In this document: positions 1 through 6,099 of the stretch, in pieces
Layout of the letters: each line of letters starts with the position of its first letter
How positions within the stretch are numbered: the stretch's first letter is position 1
NCBI GenBank assembly: GCA_017549085.1
Contig: JAFYVO010000037.1
Coordinates: 1-6,108 of the forward strand
Source of the DNA: Thermoguttaceae bacterium
Lineage (GTDB): Bacteria; Planctomycetota; Planctomycetia; Pirellulales; Thermoguttaceae
DNA length: 6,108 nt
Direction of reading: 5' to 3'
The notes under the pieces: generated by a model
The model's database searches: none
What the model was told of the DNA's origin: nothing
What the model saw: the letters and a program-made list of their open reading frames with translations, nothing else
Translations under genes and position numbers: made by a program

Positions 1-132
1 GACGCGACTTCCTTGGGCTTCTTCGGCGCTTGTGTTTTTCGTCGGTTCGTCGGACGTTTGTCGGGCGGCTTCGGCGAAAACGGAACGAACGAGCGGGCGG
101 CGGAGCGTCGGCGACGGCGGGTTTGCGCGCGC
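1..132. other. Non-coding or unresolved left edge
   Basis: All three forward frames are open for the first 130 bases, simply because stop codons are rare at this base composition, and none shows a recognisable protein. The reverse strand is also open but has no ATG, GTG or convincing ribosome site before the AT island. CGTCGGCG at 106-113 lies 27 bases before the promoter-like element, the same offset as at 2661-2668 before copy 2. No gene is called here. Confidence 0.4.
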
Positions 133-164
133 TTTTCGCCCTTATATATTAATTAACGTCAAAA
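133..164 (+). promoter_or_regulatory. AT-rich promoter-like element, copy 1
   Basis: An abrupt AT-rich island in GC-rich DNA, 73 bases upstream of the flavoenzyme start. It reads TTTTCGCCC (133-141), then an AT block containing TATATTAATTAA (145-156), then GTCAAAA (158-164). The same three blocks, with the outer two at identical spacing, recur at 2688-2719 before the HzsA-like gene. TATATT at 145-150 could act as a -10 hexamer; the -35 position 17 bases upstream (TTTGCG, 122-127) is a weak match. TTAATTAA is a palindrome, so a dimeric regulator site is the alternative. The promoter role is inferred from position, composition and recurrence. Confidence 0.5.
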
Positions 165-187
165 AACGCTAAAAAACATCGAAAAAA
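161..187. other. Three helically phased A6 tracts (predicted curved DNA)
   Basis: Runs of exactly six A lie at 161-166, 171-176 and 182-187, with start-to-start spacing of 10 and 11 bases. A-tracts of this length repeated once per helical turn are the classic cause of intrinsic DNA bending. They sit just downstream of the promoter-like AT island and upstream of the flavoenzyme start, so they would fall in the early transcribed region or flank a regulator site. The tracts are seen directly; the bending and any regulatory effect are inferred. Confidence 0.5.
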
Positions 188-237
188 CGGAACGCGTCGT
201 CCGGAAACGCGGCGGCCGTTCGACGTTCGGGACGCTT

Positions 238-1752
238 ATGCAAACGGAAAACAACGAAAAAATCGAAAATAACGAACGCTTCGCCGACGAATACGACGTC
301 GTCGTGATCGGCTCCGGGTTGGCCGGGATGACCGCCGCCAATATTTTGGGACGCGGCGGGCACAAAGTTCTTCTTTTGGAACGCCATTACAAGCTCGGCG
401 GGTTGGCGACTTGGTTCCGTCGCGGCGGAGGCGAACACATTTTCGACGTCTCGCTGCACGGCTTCCCGGTCGGGATGATCAAGAGCTGCCGTCGTTATTG
501 GAACAAAGAAATCGCCGACCGCATCGTTCAACTTCCGGCGATTAAGTTCGACAACCCGCAATTCTCGCTGACGACGACCTTCAACCGCGAAGACTTCACC
601 CGGCTCCTCGTCGAGAAGTTCGGAATCGCCGAAGAAACCGTTAAGGCGTTCTTCGACGAAGCGCGCAACCAAACGCATTACGACGATCAAACGACGACGA
701 CCCGCGAACTGTTCGACAAGTTCTTCCCGGGCCGCCCCGACGTCGTTCGCCTCTTGATGGAGCCGATCACGTACGCGAACGGCTCGACCCTCGAAGACCC
801 GGCGATCACGTACGGCATCGTCTTCTCGAACTTTATGTCGAAGGGCGTTTTCACCTTCCAAGGGGGCACCGACCTCTTCATCAAGATGATGCGCGACGAA
901 CTCGTCAAGAACGGCGTCGATATCGCGACGAACGCTCCGGTCGAAAAGATTTTGGTCGAAGACGGGAAAGTCGTCGGCGTTCGCGTCGCGTCGGAGCCGT
1001 TGACGGTTGAGTCGGCGGAAATCGGCGGGCGTCCGAAGAACGTCTCGGCGCTGGCCGGGAAGACGATTCGCGCTCGCGCCGTCCTCTCGAACGGGAACCT
1101 CAAAGGGACGATCTTCGATCTCGTCGGTCGCGAGTATTTCGACGCCGACTTTATCGCCGACGCGGAAGCGACGCGCCTCAACAACTCGAGCGCGCAAGTT
1201 TACATCGCGTTGAAACCGGGCGAAACGATCGACGAAGAGAAATGCGGCGACTTGCTCTTCACCTCCGTCGCGCCGGAATTCCGCGCCGACTGGCTCCTTA
1301 GCCGCGACATTACGAGCCGCACTTACTCCTTCTACTATCCGAAAACGCGCCCGGGAACCGACCGTTATTACGTCGTCGCCAGCTCGAACGCCAATTACGA
1401 CGACTGGGCGAACCTGAGCCCCGAAGAGTACGAAGCGAGCAAGCAAGACCTGATCGAAACGACGCTCGACGCGCTCGACAAGTACGTTCCGGGGATTCGC
1501 GAGAAGGTCGCTTACGTCGAAGCCGCGACGCCGAAAACCTTCAAGGATTACACCGACCACTGGGGGGGCGCCTCCTTCGGGACGAAGTACGAAGGGCTCG
1601 CGGTCAGCCGCGCGCTCGCGTCGAAAGTCGGCGGGCTCTTCCACGCCGGGAGCGTCGGGATTATTATGTCCGGTTGGCTCGGCGCGGTGAACTACGGCGT
1701 CATCGCGGCGAACGACGTCGACGGTTTCTTGGTCGCCGGGGCCGGAAACTGA
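238..1752 (+). CDS. FAD-dependent oxidoreductase, phytoene desaturase/carotenoid isomerase family
   Basis: A 504-residue flavoprotein. After an 18-residue polar leader comes an N-terminal Rossmann dinucleotide-binding motif: [11 protein letters not shown] at residues 20-30, the acidic ribose-binding Glu48 ending the second strand (LLLER), and the GG pair at 54-55. The C-terminal FAD-contacting segment is GGLFHAGS (465-472) followed by a Gly-rich stretch, as in CrtI/CrtISO-type amine-oxidase-fold enzymes, and the length is typical for them. The family desaturates or isomerises polyene or lipid-like substrates; the substrate here cannot be told. Related enzymes also occur in planctomycete lipid clusters, and a FabZ-type gene follows 257 bases downstream. 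The ATG at 238 is preceded only by a weak GGGA; it was chosen because it leaves the usual short leader before the Rossmann motif. The leader ([11 protein letters not shown]) is encoded by 9-nt repeat-like units. Other NAD(P)/FAD oxidoreductases of this superfamily remain possible. Confidence 0.9.
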   Translation: MQTENNEKIENNERFADEYDVVVIGSGLAGMTAANILGRGGHKVLLLERHYKLGGLATWFRRGGGEHIFDVSLHGFPVGMIKSCRRYWNKEIADRIVQLPAIKFDNPQFSLTTTFNREDFTRLLVEKFGIAEETVKAFFDEARNQTHYDDQTTTTRELFDKFFPGRPDVVRLLMEPITYANGSTLEDPAITYGIVFSNFMSKGVFTFQGGTDLFIKMMRDELVKNGVDIATNAPVEKILVEDGKVVGVRVASEPLTVESAEIGGRPKNVSALAGKTIRARAVLSNGNLKGTIFDLVGREYFDADFIADAEATRLNNSSAQVYIALKPGETIDEEKCGDLLFTSVAPEFRADWLLSRDITSRTYSFYYPKTRPGTDRYYVVASSNANYDDWANLSPEEYEASKQDLIETTLDALDKYVPGIREKVAYVEAATPKTFKDYTDHWGGASFGTKYEGLAVSRALASKVGGLFHAGSVGIIMSGWLGAVNYGVIAANDVDGFLVAGAGN

Positions 1753-1759
1753 GTCGACG

Positions 1760-1781
1760 GCGCAAAACGTAAGGATTGCGC
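1760..1781 (+). terminator. Weak hairpin after the flavoenzyme gene
   Basis: Eight bases after the stop codon, GCGCAA (1760-1765) pairs with TTGCGC (1776-1781) across a 10-base loop, and four T follow at 1785-1788. The stem is only 6 bp and the loop is long, so it is a poor intrinsic terminator. Its position directly after the stop codon is the main reason to note it. Confidence 0.2.
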
Positions 1782-1872
1782 AAGTTTTAACGACGCGTCG
1801 CGAACGGTTCGGCTCGACGACGGGAAGATCGGGGAAGGCGGGAAAACGTCTTCACCGCTGCTTCGACGGAGC

Positions 1873-1959
1873 GATTTTAACGTTTCCGGCGATTTCGCCG
1901 GTTGGCGTTGGCGCGGTTTTAGCGGTTTTGTTGGTTTGACCGACTTTGCCGGTTGGCGG
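1873..1959. repeat. Degenerate 9-nt tandem repeat array A
   Basis: Nine 9-nt units plus one shortened 6-nt unit fill the space before the FabZ-type gene. From 1873 they read gattttaac, gtttccggc, gatttcgcc, ggttggcgt; then tggcgc (1909-1914); then from 1915 ggttttagc, ggttttgtt, ggtttgacc, gactttgcc, ggttggcgg. The approximate consensus is GRTTTTGRC. The 11-mer GCCGGTTGGCG occurs exactly twice (1897-1907 and 1948-1958). The array ends about 50 bases before the start codon. The same unit recurs at 2524-2604. Function unknown. Confidence 0.6.
1886..1901. other. Perfect short inverted repeat inside array A
   Basis: CCGGCGA (1886-1892) and TCGCCGG (1895-1901) are perfect reverse complements separated by TT; in RNA this would fold as a 6-bp GC stem with a 4-base loop. 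No T run follows immediately, so it is not a standard intrinsic terminator. It is formed by two adjacent 9-nt repeat units and may be incidental to them. Confidence 0.4.
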
Positions 1960-2009
1960 CGGAGCGTTCGCGACGTTAAATTGGAAAAAACGGAGAAACG
2001 GGGAAGAAA

Positions 2010-2507
2010 ATGGAAGAAAAAACGACCTTCGACGGTTCGAAAGAAGCGATTTTGGCGGCGATTCCGCACCGGGCGCCGTTCCTGTTCGTCGACGAGATTC
2101 GCGAGTGGAGCGACGAGGAAATTGTTTGCGCGTACCGCTTTAAGGAAGATGAATTTTTCTTCGCCGGGCATTATCCGGGCGCGCCGATCGTTCCGGGCGT
2201 CGTCCTTTGCGAAGCGGCGATGCAGGCGGGCGCGATCTTTACGTCGCGGCTGATCGCGGCGCAAGAGACGGAAAATAGCGAAAATGGCGAAGGCGGCGAA
2301 CCCGGCGTCGAGCTGAAGCCGGTCGTCGGTCGCATCAACGACGTCAAGTTCAAGCGGATCGTCCGCCCCGGCGAAACGGTTGAACTGCGCGTTTCGTTTA
2401 AGGAAAAGATGGCCGCGGCCTATTTCCTTAAGGCGAAAGTTTATTGCGAAGGGAAGCTCGCCGTGTCGTTCGAGTTCGCGGTTACGATGGCGCCCGCCGC
2501 CGTTTGA
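2010..2507 (+). CDS. fabZ: FabZ-type 3-hydroxyacyl-ACP dehydratase
   Basis: A 165-residue single hot-dog-fold protein of the FabZ family, which dehydrates 3-hydroxyacyl-ACP to trans-2-enoyl-ACP in the cytoplasm. The family signature is clear: IPHRAPFLFVD at 18-28, GHYPGAPIVPG at 53-63 with the catalytic His54, and CEAAMQ at 67-72 with the catalytic Glu68. Length is close to the usual 140-160 residues. The excess is a hydrophilic insert (ENS-ENG-EGG-EPG, about 88-99) encoded by four 9-nt units at 2271-2306, in the region between the central helix and the following strands. The ATG at 2010 leaves 17 residues before the PHR motif, as expected; the upstream GGGGAAG is a weak, close ribosome site. 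It may be a pathway-specific paralogue rather than the housekeeping FabZ, because no lpx or other fatty-acid genes flank it and a CrtI-like flavoenzyme precedes it, so the symbol marks the family only. Confidence 0.9.
   Translation: MEEKTTFDGSKEAILAAIPHRAPFLFVDEIREWSDEEIVCAYRFKEDEFFFAGHYPGAPIVPGVVLCEAAMQAGAIFTSRLIAAQETENSENGEGGEPGVELKPVVGRINDVKFKRIVRPGETVELRVSFKEKMAAAYFLKAKVYCEGKLAVSFEFAVTMAPAAV
2271..2306 (+). repeat. Four 9-nt in-frame repeat units within the dehydratase gene
   Basis: The units gaaaatagc, gaaaatggc, gaaggcggc and gaacccggc lie head to tail in the reading frame and encode ENS, ENG, EGG, EPG. The period matches the flanking intergenic arrays, and gaaaatggc differs from the intergenic unit gattttggc (2569-2577) only in its central A/T bases. 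The insert is tolerated because 9 is a multiple of 3 and it falls in a probable surface loop. Confidence 0.55.
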
Positions 2508-2523
2508 CGCGTCGACGAACGTC

Positions 2524-2604
2524 GGTTTTAATTGTTTGGGTCGTTGCAATCGTTTTGACGGCTTAGACGATTTTGGCGATTTTGACGGTCGCGGCGGTTT
2601 TGAC
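2524..2604. repeat. Degenerate 9-nt tandem repeat array B
   Basis: Nine contiguous in-phase 9-nt units start 17 bases after the dehydratase stop codon: ggttttaat, tgtttgggt, cgttgcaat, cgttttgac, ggcttagac, gattttggc, gattttgac, ggtcgcggc, ggttttgac. Against the consensus GGTTTTGAC, five of the nine match at 7 or more positions, plus one perfect unit. Traces of the same phase (gccggagac) continue just beyond. The unit is the same as in array A. Read on the complementary strand it is GTCAAAACC. Confidence 0.65.
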
Positions 2605-2687
2605 GCCGGAGACGGCGTTGAAAAGACCGGCGAAAGACGGCGAACGGTCGTTGAGAGAGACGTCGGCGGAACGCGTCGAGCGGAAGT

Positions 2688-2719
2688 TTTTCGCCCTATA
2701 TTAATTAATATTGTCAAAA
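2688..2719 (+). promoter_or_regulatory. AT-rich promoter-like element, copy 2
   Basis: TTTTCGCCC (2688-2696), TATATTAATTAA (2697-2708) and GTCAAAA (2713-2719) repeat the element found upstream of the flavoenzyme. In both copies 16 bases separate the outer blocks, while the AT core is shifted by 3-4 bases. Here the core is the perfect 12-bp palindrome TATTAATTAATA (2699-2710). It lies 152 bases upstream of the HzsA-like start codon, so a long 5' leader would follow if it is a promoter. No convincing -35 hexamer is visible 17 bases upstream of TATATT. Either a shared promoter class or a shared operator would explain the recurrence. Confidence 0.5.
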
Positions 2720-2871
2720 TCGGCGTTCGGCGGGCGTTTGGCGGCGTCGGCGGCGGTTTGGTCGACTTGGCGTTCGGCGGCGGTTTCGCGGTTGGACGTC
2801 GTTTATTGATTTTTGTTTTGGTTTGGAATTTTAAGTTCGCGTTCGGTTTCGGGCGCGTTGCGGAGGGAAAA
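2720..2871 (+). other. G/T-rich leader upstream of the HzsA-like gene
   Basis: This non-coding stretch is strongly biased to G and T on the + strand; bases 2801-2837 contain no C at all. The 12-mer GGCGTTCGGCGG occurs twice (2722-2733 and 2769-2780). An open frame runs through it in phase with the downstream gene, but nothing resembles a conserved domain before the ATG at 2872. I see no riboswitch or terminator fold that I can defend. Confidence 0.4.
2862..2867 (+). promoter_or_regulatory. Shine-Dalgarno that fixes the HzsA-like start
   Basis: GGAGGG lies 4 bases before the ATG at 2872, the only strong ribosome-binding match ahead of any of the three genes. It supports 2872 over the earlier in-frame ATG at 2380, which lies inside the dehydratase gene in another frame. 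Confidence 0.7.
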
Positions 2872-5800
2872 ATGCCGTCGTTGATTAACCGTTTCGCCGT
2901 TTGGAGCGTTTGGGCGTCGACGTTCGCCCTGTTGTTCGGCTGCGCGCCCGCGTCGTCGAGCGGAGCCGAGTCCGATTGGGGGTTCGACGCCGCCAAGTTC
3001 GAAGCGCGTCTCTTCCAAGATTGGTTGGCGCAAGACGCGAAGGGCGCCGCGCCGGAGTTCTTTGTCGACGAAAAAAGCGACTCGAAAGAGCGCGATCTCG
3101 TCGACCGCCTCTTGACCGCGCTCGAAGAAGACGCCGATTTTGACGAAGAAAACGAATTTGTCGCCTCCGCCGGGTCGAAGGAAGCGGTCGAAAAGCTCCG
3201 TTCTCGTTTCGTCGACTTGGCCGCCGACTCCGCGAACGGAACCGATCCGCGTTGGCGCGAACTTTACGCCGACGTTTGCAAGGCTCGCCGCGCTCGCCGT
3301 TTGGCCGTCGTCGTCGCCAACGCGCCGGCGTTCGTTTACACGAAGCACTACGTTATCGGCGCGAGCCATTACGCTTACACCGAAGACGTTACCGACGAAG
3401 CCTACCGCGATTTCAGCGTCGACCGCAAGCCGGGCGGCCAACTATGCCTCGCGACGTTCCAACCGGACGGAACGCTCAAGCACGAAGTTCTCGTCTCGAC
3501 GGCGGAAGGGACGATTCGCGACCCCGACGTCTCTTGGGACGGGAAGCGAATCGTTTTCGCGATGCGCAAAAGTTTCACGGAAGACGATTTCCACCTCTAC
3601 GAATACGATATTGAAACGAAAAAGACGCGGCAAATCACGTTTGGGCTCGGCGTCGCCGACATTGAGCCGATTTACCTCCCGAACGGCGACTTCCTCTTCT
3701 GCTCGACCCGTTGCGCGCAAATCACCGACTGCTGGTGGACGGAAGTGTCGAACCTTTATACTTGCGACGCGCAAGGCCGCTTCCTCCGTCGCGTTTCGGT
3801 CGACCAAGTTACGGTCAACTACCCGCAAATCATCGAGGACGGTCGCGTCGTTTACACCCGTTGGGACTATAACGACCGCGGACAAATCTTCCCGCAACCG
3901 CTCTTCGCGATGAACGTCGACGGAACCGGGCAAACGGAATTTTACGGAAACAACTCCTACTTCCCGACGACGATTATGCACGCTCGCGGCGTTCCGGGGG
4001 CGGCGAGCAAGGTGATCGCGATCGCGTCCGGACACCACTCCTACCAACACGGCAAGCTGTTGATGATCGACCGCGCGAAGGGGACGCAAGAAAACTCCGG
4101 CGCGACGTTGATCGCTCCGGTTCGCGAAACCCCGGCGGACAAAATCGACGCTTACGGGCAAGACGGCGAACTCTTCCAATATCCTTACGCGTTCGACGAA
4201 CATAACTTCTTGGTCGCGTATTTGCCGGAAGGCCGCCGTCCGAACGGGAAGTGGTACGACGTTCCGTTCGGCGTTTATTGGTTCGACGTCGACGGCAAGC
4301 GCGAGTTGCTCGCGTTCGACCCGGCGATCAGCTGCGGGCAAGCGCTCCCGTTGGCCGAGCGTTCGCTCCCGACGACCCGCGCTTCGCAAGTGAACTTGAA
4401 GGAAAAAACGGGGCGCTATTACGTTCAAGACGTGTACGAAGGCCCGGGGCTCGCGGGCGTCGAACGCGGGAAAATCAAGTCGCTCCGCGTCGTCGCGCTC
4501 GACTTCCGCGCCGCGGGGGTTCGCAGCAACGGCAACGGCGGCCCGGCGGGGGGCGCGATGGTCGCGACGCCGGTCGCCGGTTTCAACGGGACTTGGGACG
4601 TGAAAAAAGTTCTCGGCGAAGTTCCGGTCGAAGCGGACGGCTCCGCGTACTTTGAAGTCCCGGCGCTGACGCCCGTTTACTTCCAGCTGATCGACGAAAA
4701 CGGCGACGTCGCGCAAACGATGCGCAGTTGGTCGACGCTCCAACCGGGCGAAACGTTCGGCTGCGTCGGCTGTCACGAGCCGAAGGAAAACATCATTCAA
4801 AACGTCGGCGCCGAAACCGCGACGACGACGGACGCGCTCCGCAAGGGCGTCGCGACGCCGAAGCTCGCTTGGACGCCGGCGCCGGGCCGCTTCGCCGACT
4901 CCGGGTTTAGTTTCGTTCGCGAAATCCAACCGATTTTGGACGGTCATTGCGTCTCCTGCCACACCGGCGGAACGAAAGCCGACGGAACCCCGGCCCCGTT
5001 TAGTCTCCTTGGGAACGCGTCTTTCGACAACCCGAAACACGCCGAAACGAATAACAAATCGGGGCGAACGTTCAGCGAAGCGTACCTCAACCTGACGCAA
5101 AACGGCGCGCACAACGGCCCGTACACGCACTACTTGGGAATCCAAGAGGGCCCGGAAATGCTCCCGCCGTATCACGCGGGCGCCGCCAAGAGCCGCGTCG
5201 TTACGATGTTCCGCGGCGAACGCGACGCCAACCACCGCGACGTCAAAATCGACGACGCTTCGTTGCGCAAGATTGCGATGTGGATCGACCTCCTCGTTCC
5301 GTATTGCGGCGATTACCTCGAAGAAACCGGGCTTTGGACGCCGGAAGAACGCGCGCATTACGAGTATTATCTGATGAAGCGCGAAAAGATGGCCGAAATC
5401 GTCGACGCCAACGTCGCGAAGAAGATTAAAGCGGACGAAACCGGCGAATCTCCGGCGCTCGAAGCGTTCGATCAGTTCGCGGACGGCGGCCCGGAAGCGC
5501 GCAAGGCGTTTATGGAAGCGTTCCTGAACCAAAAATTCCCGTCGCTGGTGAAGAAAACTGGCACGGAAAACGTTTATCGTAACCTCGCGTTGAATCCGGA
5601 CGCGATTCAAGGCGATTTGACCGAGCCCGGAACGTATCCGCGCGCGACGTCGAACAGCGAATACGGCTACCAAGTTGAGTTCGCCGCGAAGAACGTTATC
5701 GACGGGAACAAAAACAACCGCGGACACGGCCCGGCGTTCCCGTCGTGGGGCCCGAACCTCCGAACCGACCTTTGGCTCGACATTAATTTCGGGACCGAAG

Positions 5801-6051
5801 TCGAAATCGACAAGGTCGTGATTTGGGTTCGCGCCGACTTCCCGCACGACGACGTTTGGAAGACCGCGACGCTCCGCTTCTCGGACGGCACGGTCGAGAA
5901 AATCGAGTTGAAGGAAACCGCCGAGCCGCAAACGTTCGAGTTCGCGAAACGCCGCGTTACCTCGGTGCGCTTGACCGACTTGGAAGCGTCCTTCCCGTTG
6001 AAGTGGTGCGGAATCACCGAAATGGAGGTTTGGGGCGTCTCAGTGGAATGA
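2872..6051 (+). CDS. HzsA-related dihaem lipoprotein with C-terminal discoidin-like domain
   Basis: A 1059-residue exported protein. Residues 1-24 form a lipoprotein signal (Arg7, hydrophobic core, lipobox LFGC with Cys24), predicting membrane anchoring. An acidic helical region (30-150) leads into a propeller of TolB/WD40-like strands (about 150-480), with landmarks TKHYVIGASHYAYTE (157-171), FCSTRCAQITDCWW (276-289) and SGHHSYQHG (386-394). The middle domain carries haem motif CVGCH (631-635). A cytochrome domain typical of planctomycetes follows, with CVSCH (693-697), LPPYHAG around His768, and MWIDLLVPYCGDY (803-815). Residues about 900-1059 resemble an F5/8 type C (discoidin/CBM32-like) domain. 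The order propeller, first haem, second haem matches the hydrazine synthase alpha subunit of anammox bacteria, but this protein is roughly 250 residues longer than I recall for HzsA. No hydrazine synthase beta or gamma gene is present, so hydrazine synthesis should not be assumed; an unknown redox role, perhaps with a glycan-binding tail, is more likely. Confidence 0.85.
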   Translation: MPSLINRFAVWSVWASTFALLFGCAPASSSGAESDWGFDAAKFEARLFQDWLAQDAKGAAPEFFVDEKSDSKERDLVDRLLTALEEDADFDEENEFVASAGSKEAVEKLRSRFVDLAADSANGTDPRWRELYADVCKARRARRLAVVVANAPAFVYTKHYVIGASHYAYTEDVTDEAYRDFSVDRKPGGQLCLATFQPDGTLKHEVLVSTAEGTIRDPDVSWDGKRIVFAMRKSFTEDDFHLYEYDIETKKTRQITFGLGVADIEPIYLPNGDFLFCSTRCAQITDCWWTEVSNLYTCDAQGRFLRRVSVDQVTVNYPQIIEDGRVVYTRWDYNDRGQIFPQPLFAMNVDGTGQTEFYGNNSYFPTTIMHARGVPGAASKVIAIASGHHSYQHGKLLMIDRAKGTQENSGATLIAPVRETPADKIDAYGQDGELFQYPYAFDEHNFLVAYLPEGRRPNGKWYDVPFGVYWFDVDGKRELLAFDPAISCGQALPLAERSLPTTRASQVNLKEKTGRYYVQDVYEGPGLAGVERGKIKSLRVVALDFRAAGVRSNGNGGPAGGAMVATPVAGFNGTWDVKKVLGEVPVEADGSAYFEVPALTPVYFQLIDENGDVAQTMRSWSTLQPGETFGCVGCHEPKENIIQNVGAETATTTDALRKGVATPKLAWTPAPGRFADSGFSFVREIQPILDGHCVSCHTGGTKADGTPAPFSLLGNASFDNPKHAETNNKSGRTFSEAYLNLTQNGAHNGPYTHYLGIQEGPEMLPPYHAGAAKSRVVTMFRGERDANHRDVKIDDASLRKIAMWIDLLVPYCGDYLEETGLWTPEERAHYEYYLMKREKMAEIVDANVAKKIKADETGESPALEAFDQFADGGPEARKAFMEAFLNQKFPSLVKKTGTENVYRNLALNPDAIQGDLTEPGTYPRATSNSEYGYQVEFAAKNVIDGNKNNRGHGPAFPSWGPNLRTDLWLDINFGTEVEIDKVVIWVRADFPHDDVWKTATLRFSDGTVEKIELKETAEPQTFEFAKRRVTSVRLTDLEASFPLKWCGITEMEVWGVSVE

Positions 6052-6081
6052 CGCGGCGACGCAAGTTGGGGAAAAAGGTTC

Positions 6082-6099
6082 GGTTTTAACGGTTGGGCG
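6082..6099. repeat. Possible start of a third 9-nt repeat array
   Basis: Two units, ggttttaac and ggttgggcg, begin 31 bases after the last stop codon and resemble units of arrays A (gattttaac, ggttggcgg) and B. The window ends soon after, so whether this grows into a full array cannot be seen. No terminator hairpin is visible between the stop codon and the end of the window. Confidence 0.3.

Noticed and set aside
1..120. Possible divergent gene on the minus strand leaving the window at its left edge
   Set aside because: The reverse frame is open, but no start codon with a ribosome site is present before the stop near the AT island, and the peptide is not recognisable.
169..1644. Long 491-residue antisense open frame over the flavoenzyme
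   Set aside because: It is Arg-rich with no recognisable motif and lies opposite a gene with clear FAD-binding signatures. It stays open because the sense gene rarely uses codons whose complement is a stop.
1873..2604. CRISPR array
   Set aside because: The repeats are 9 nt, degenerate and directly contiguous, with no spacers and no cas genes.
2380..2871. N-terminal extension of the HzsA-like gene to an ATG at 2380
   Set aside because: The extension overlaps the dehydratase gene, runs through a repeat array and the promoter-like island, and would bury the lipoprotein signal. The ATG at 2872 has a good Shine-Dalgarno and a complete signal peptide.
1692..2996. 434-residue antisense frame with repeated Lys-Pro-type triplets
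   Set aside because: It crosses the real dehydratase gene and both repeat arrays. The Lys/Pro pattern is the reverse translation of the 9-nt repeats, not evidence of a protein.
3442..5931. 829-residue antisense open frame over the HzsA-like gene
   Set aside because: Same cause: it is full of Arg and Val with no domain, and it ends exactly where the sense gene uses a rare CTA leucine codon.
2872..6051. Evidence for anammox metabolism in this organism
   Set aside because: HzsA-related proteins occur in many non-anammox planctomycetes; the window has no other hydrazine synthase subunit and no hydrazine dehydrogenase.
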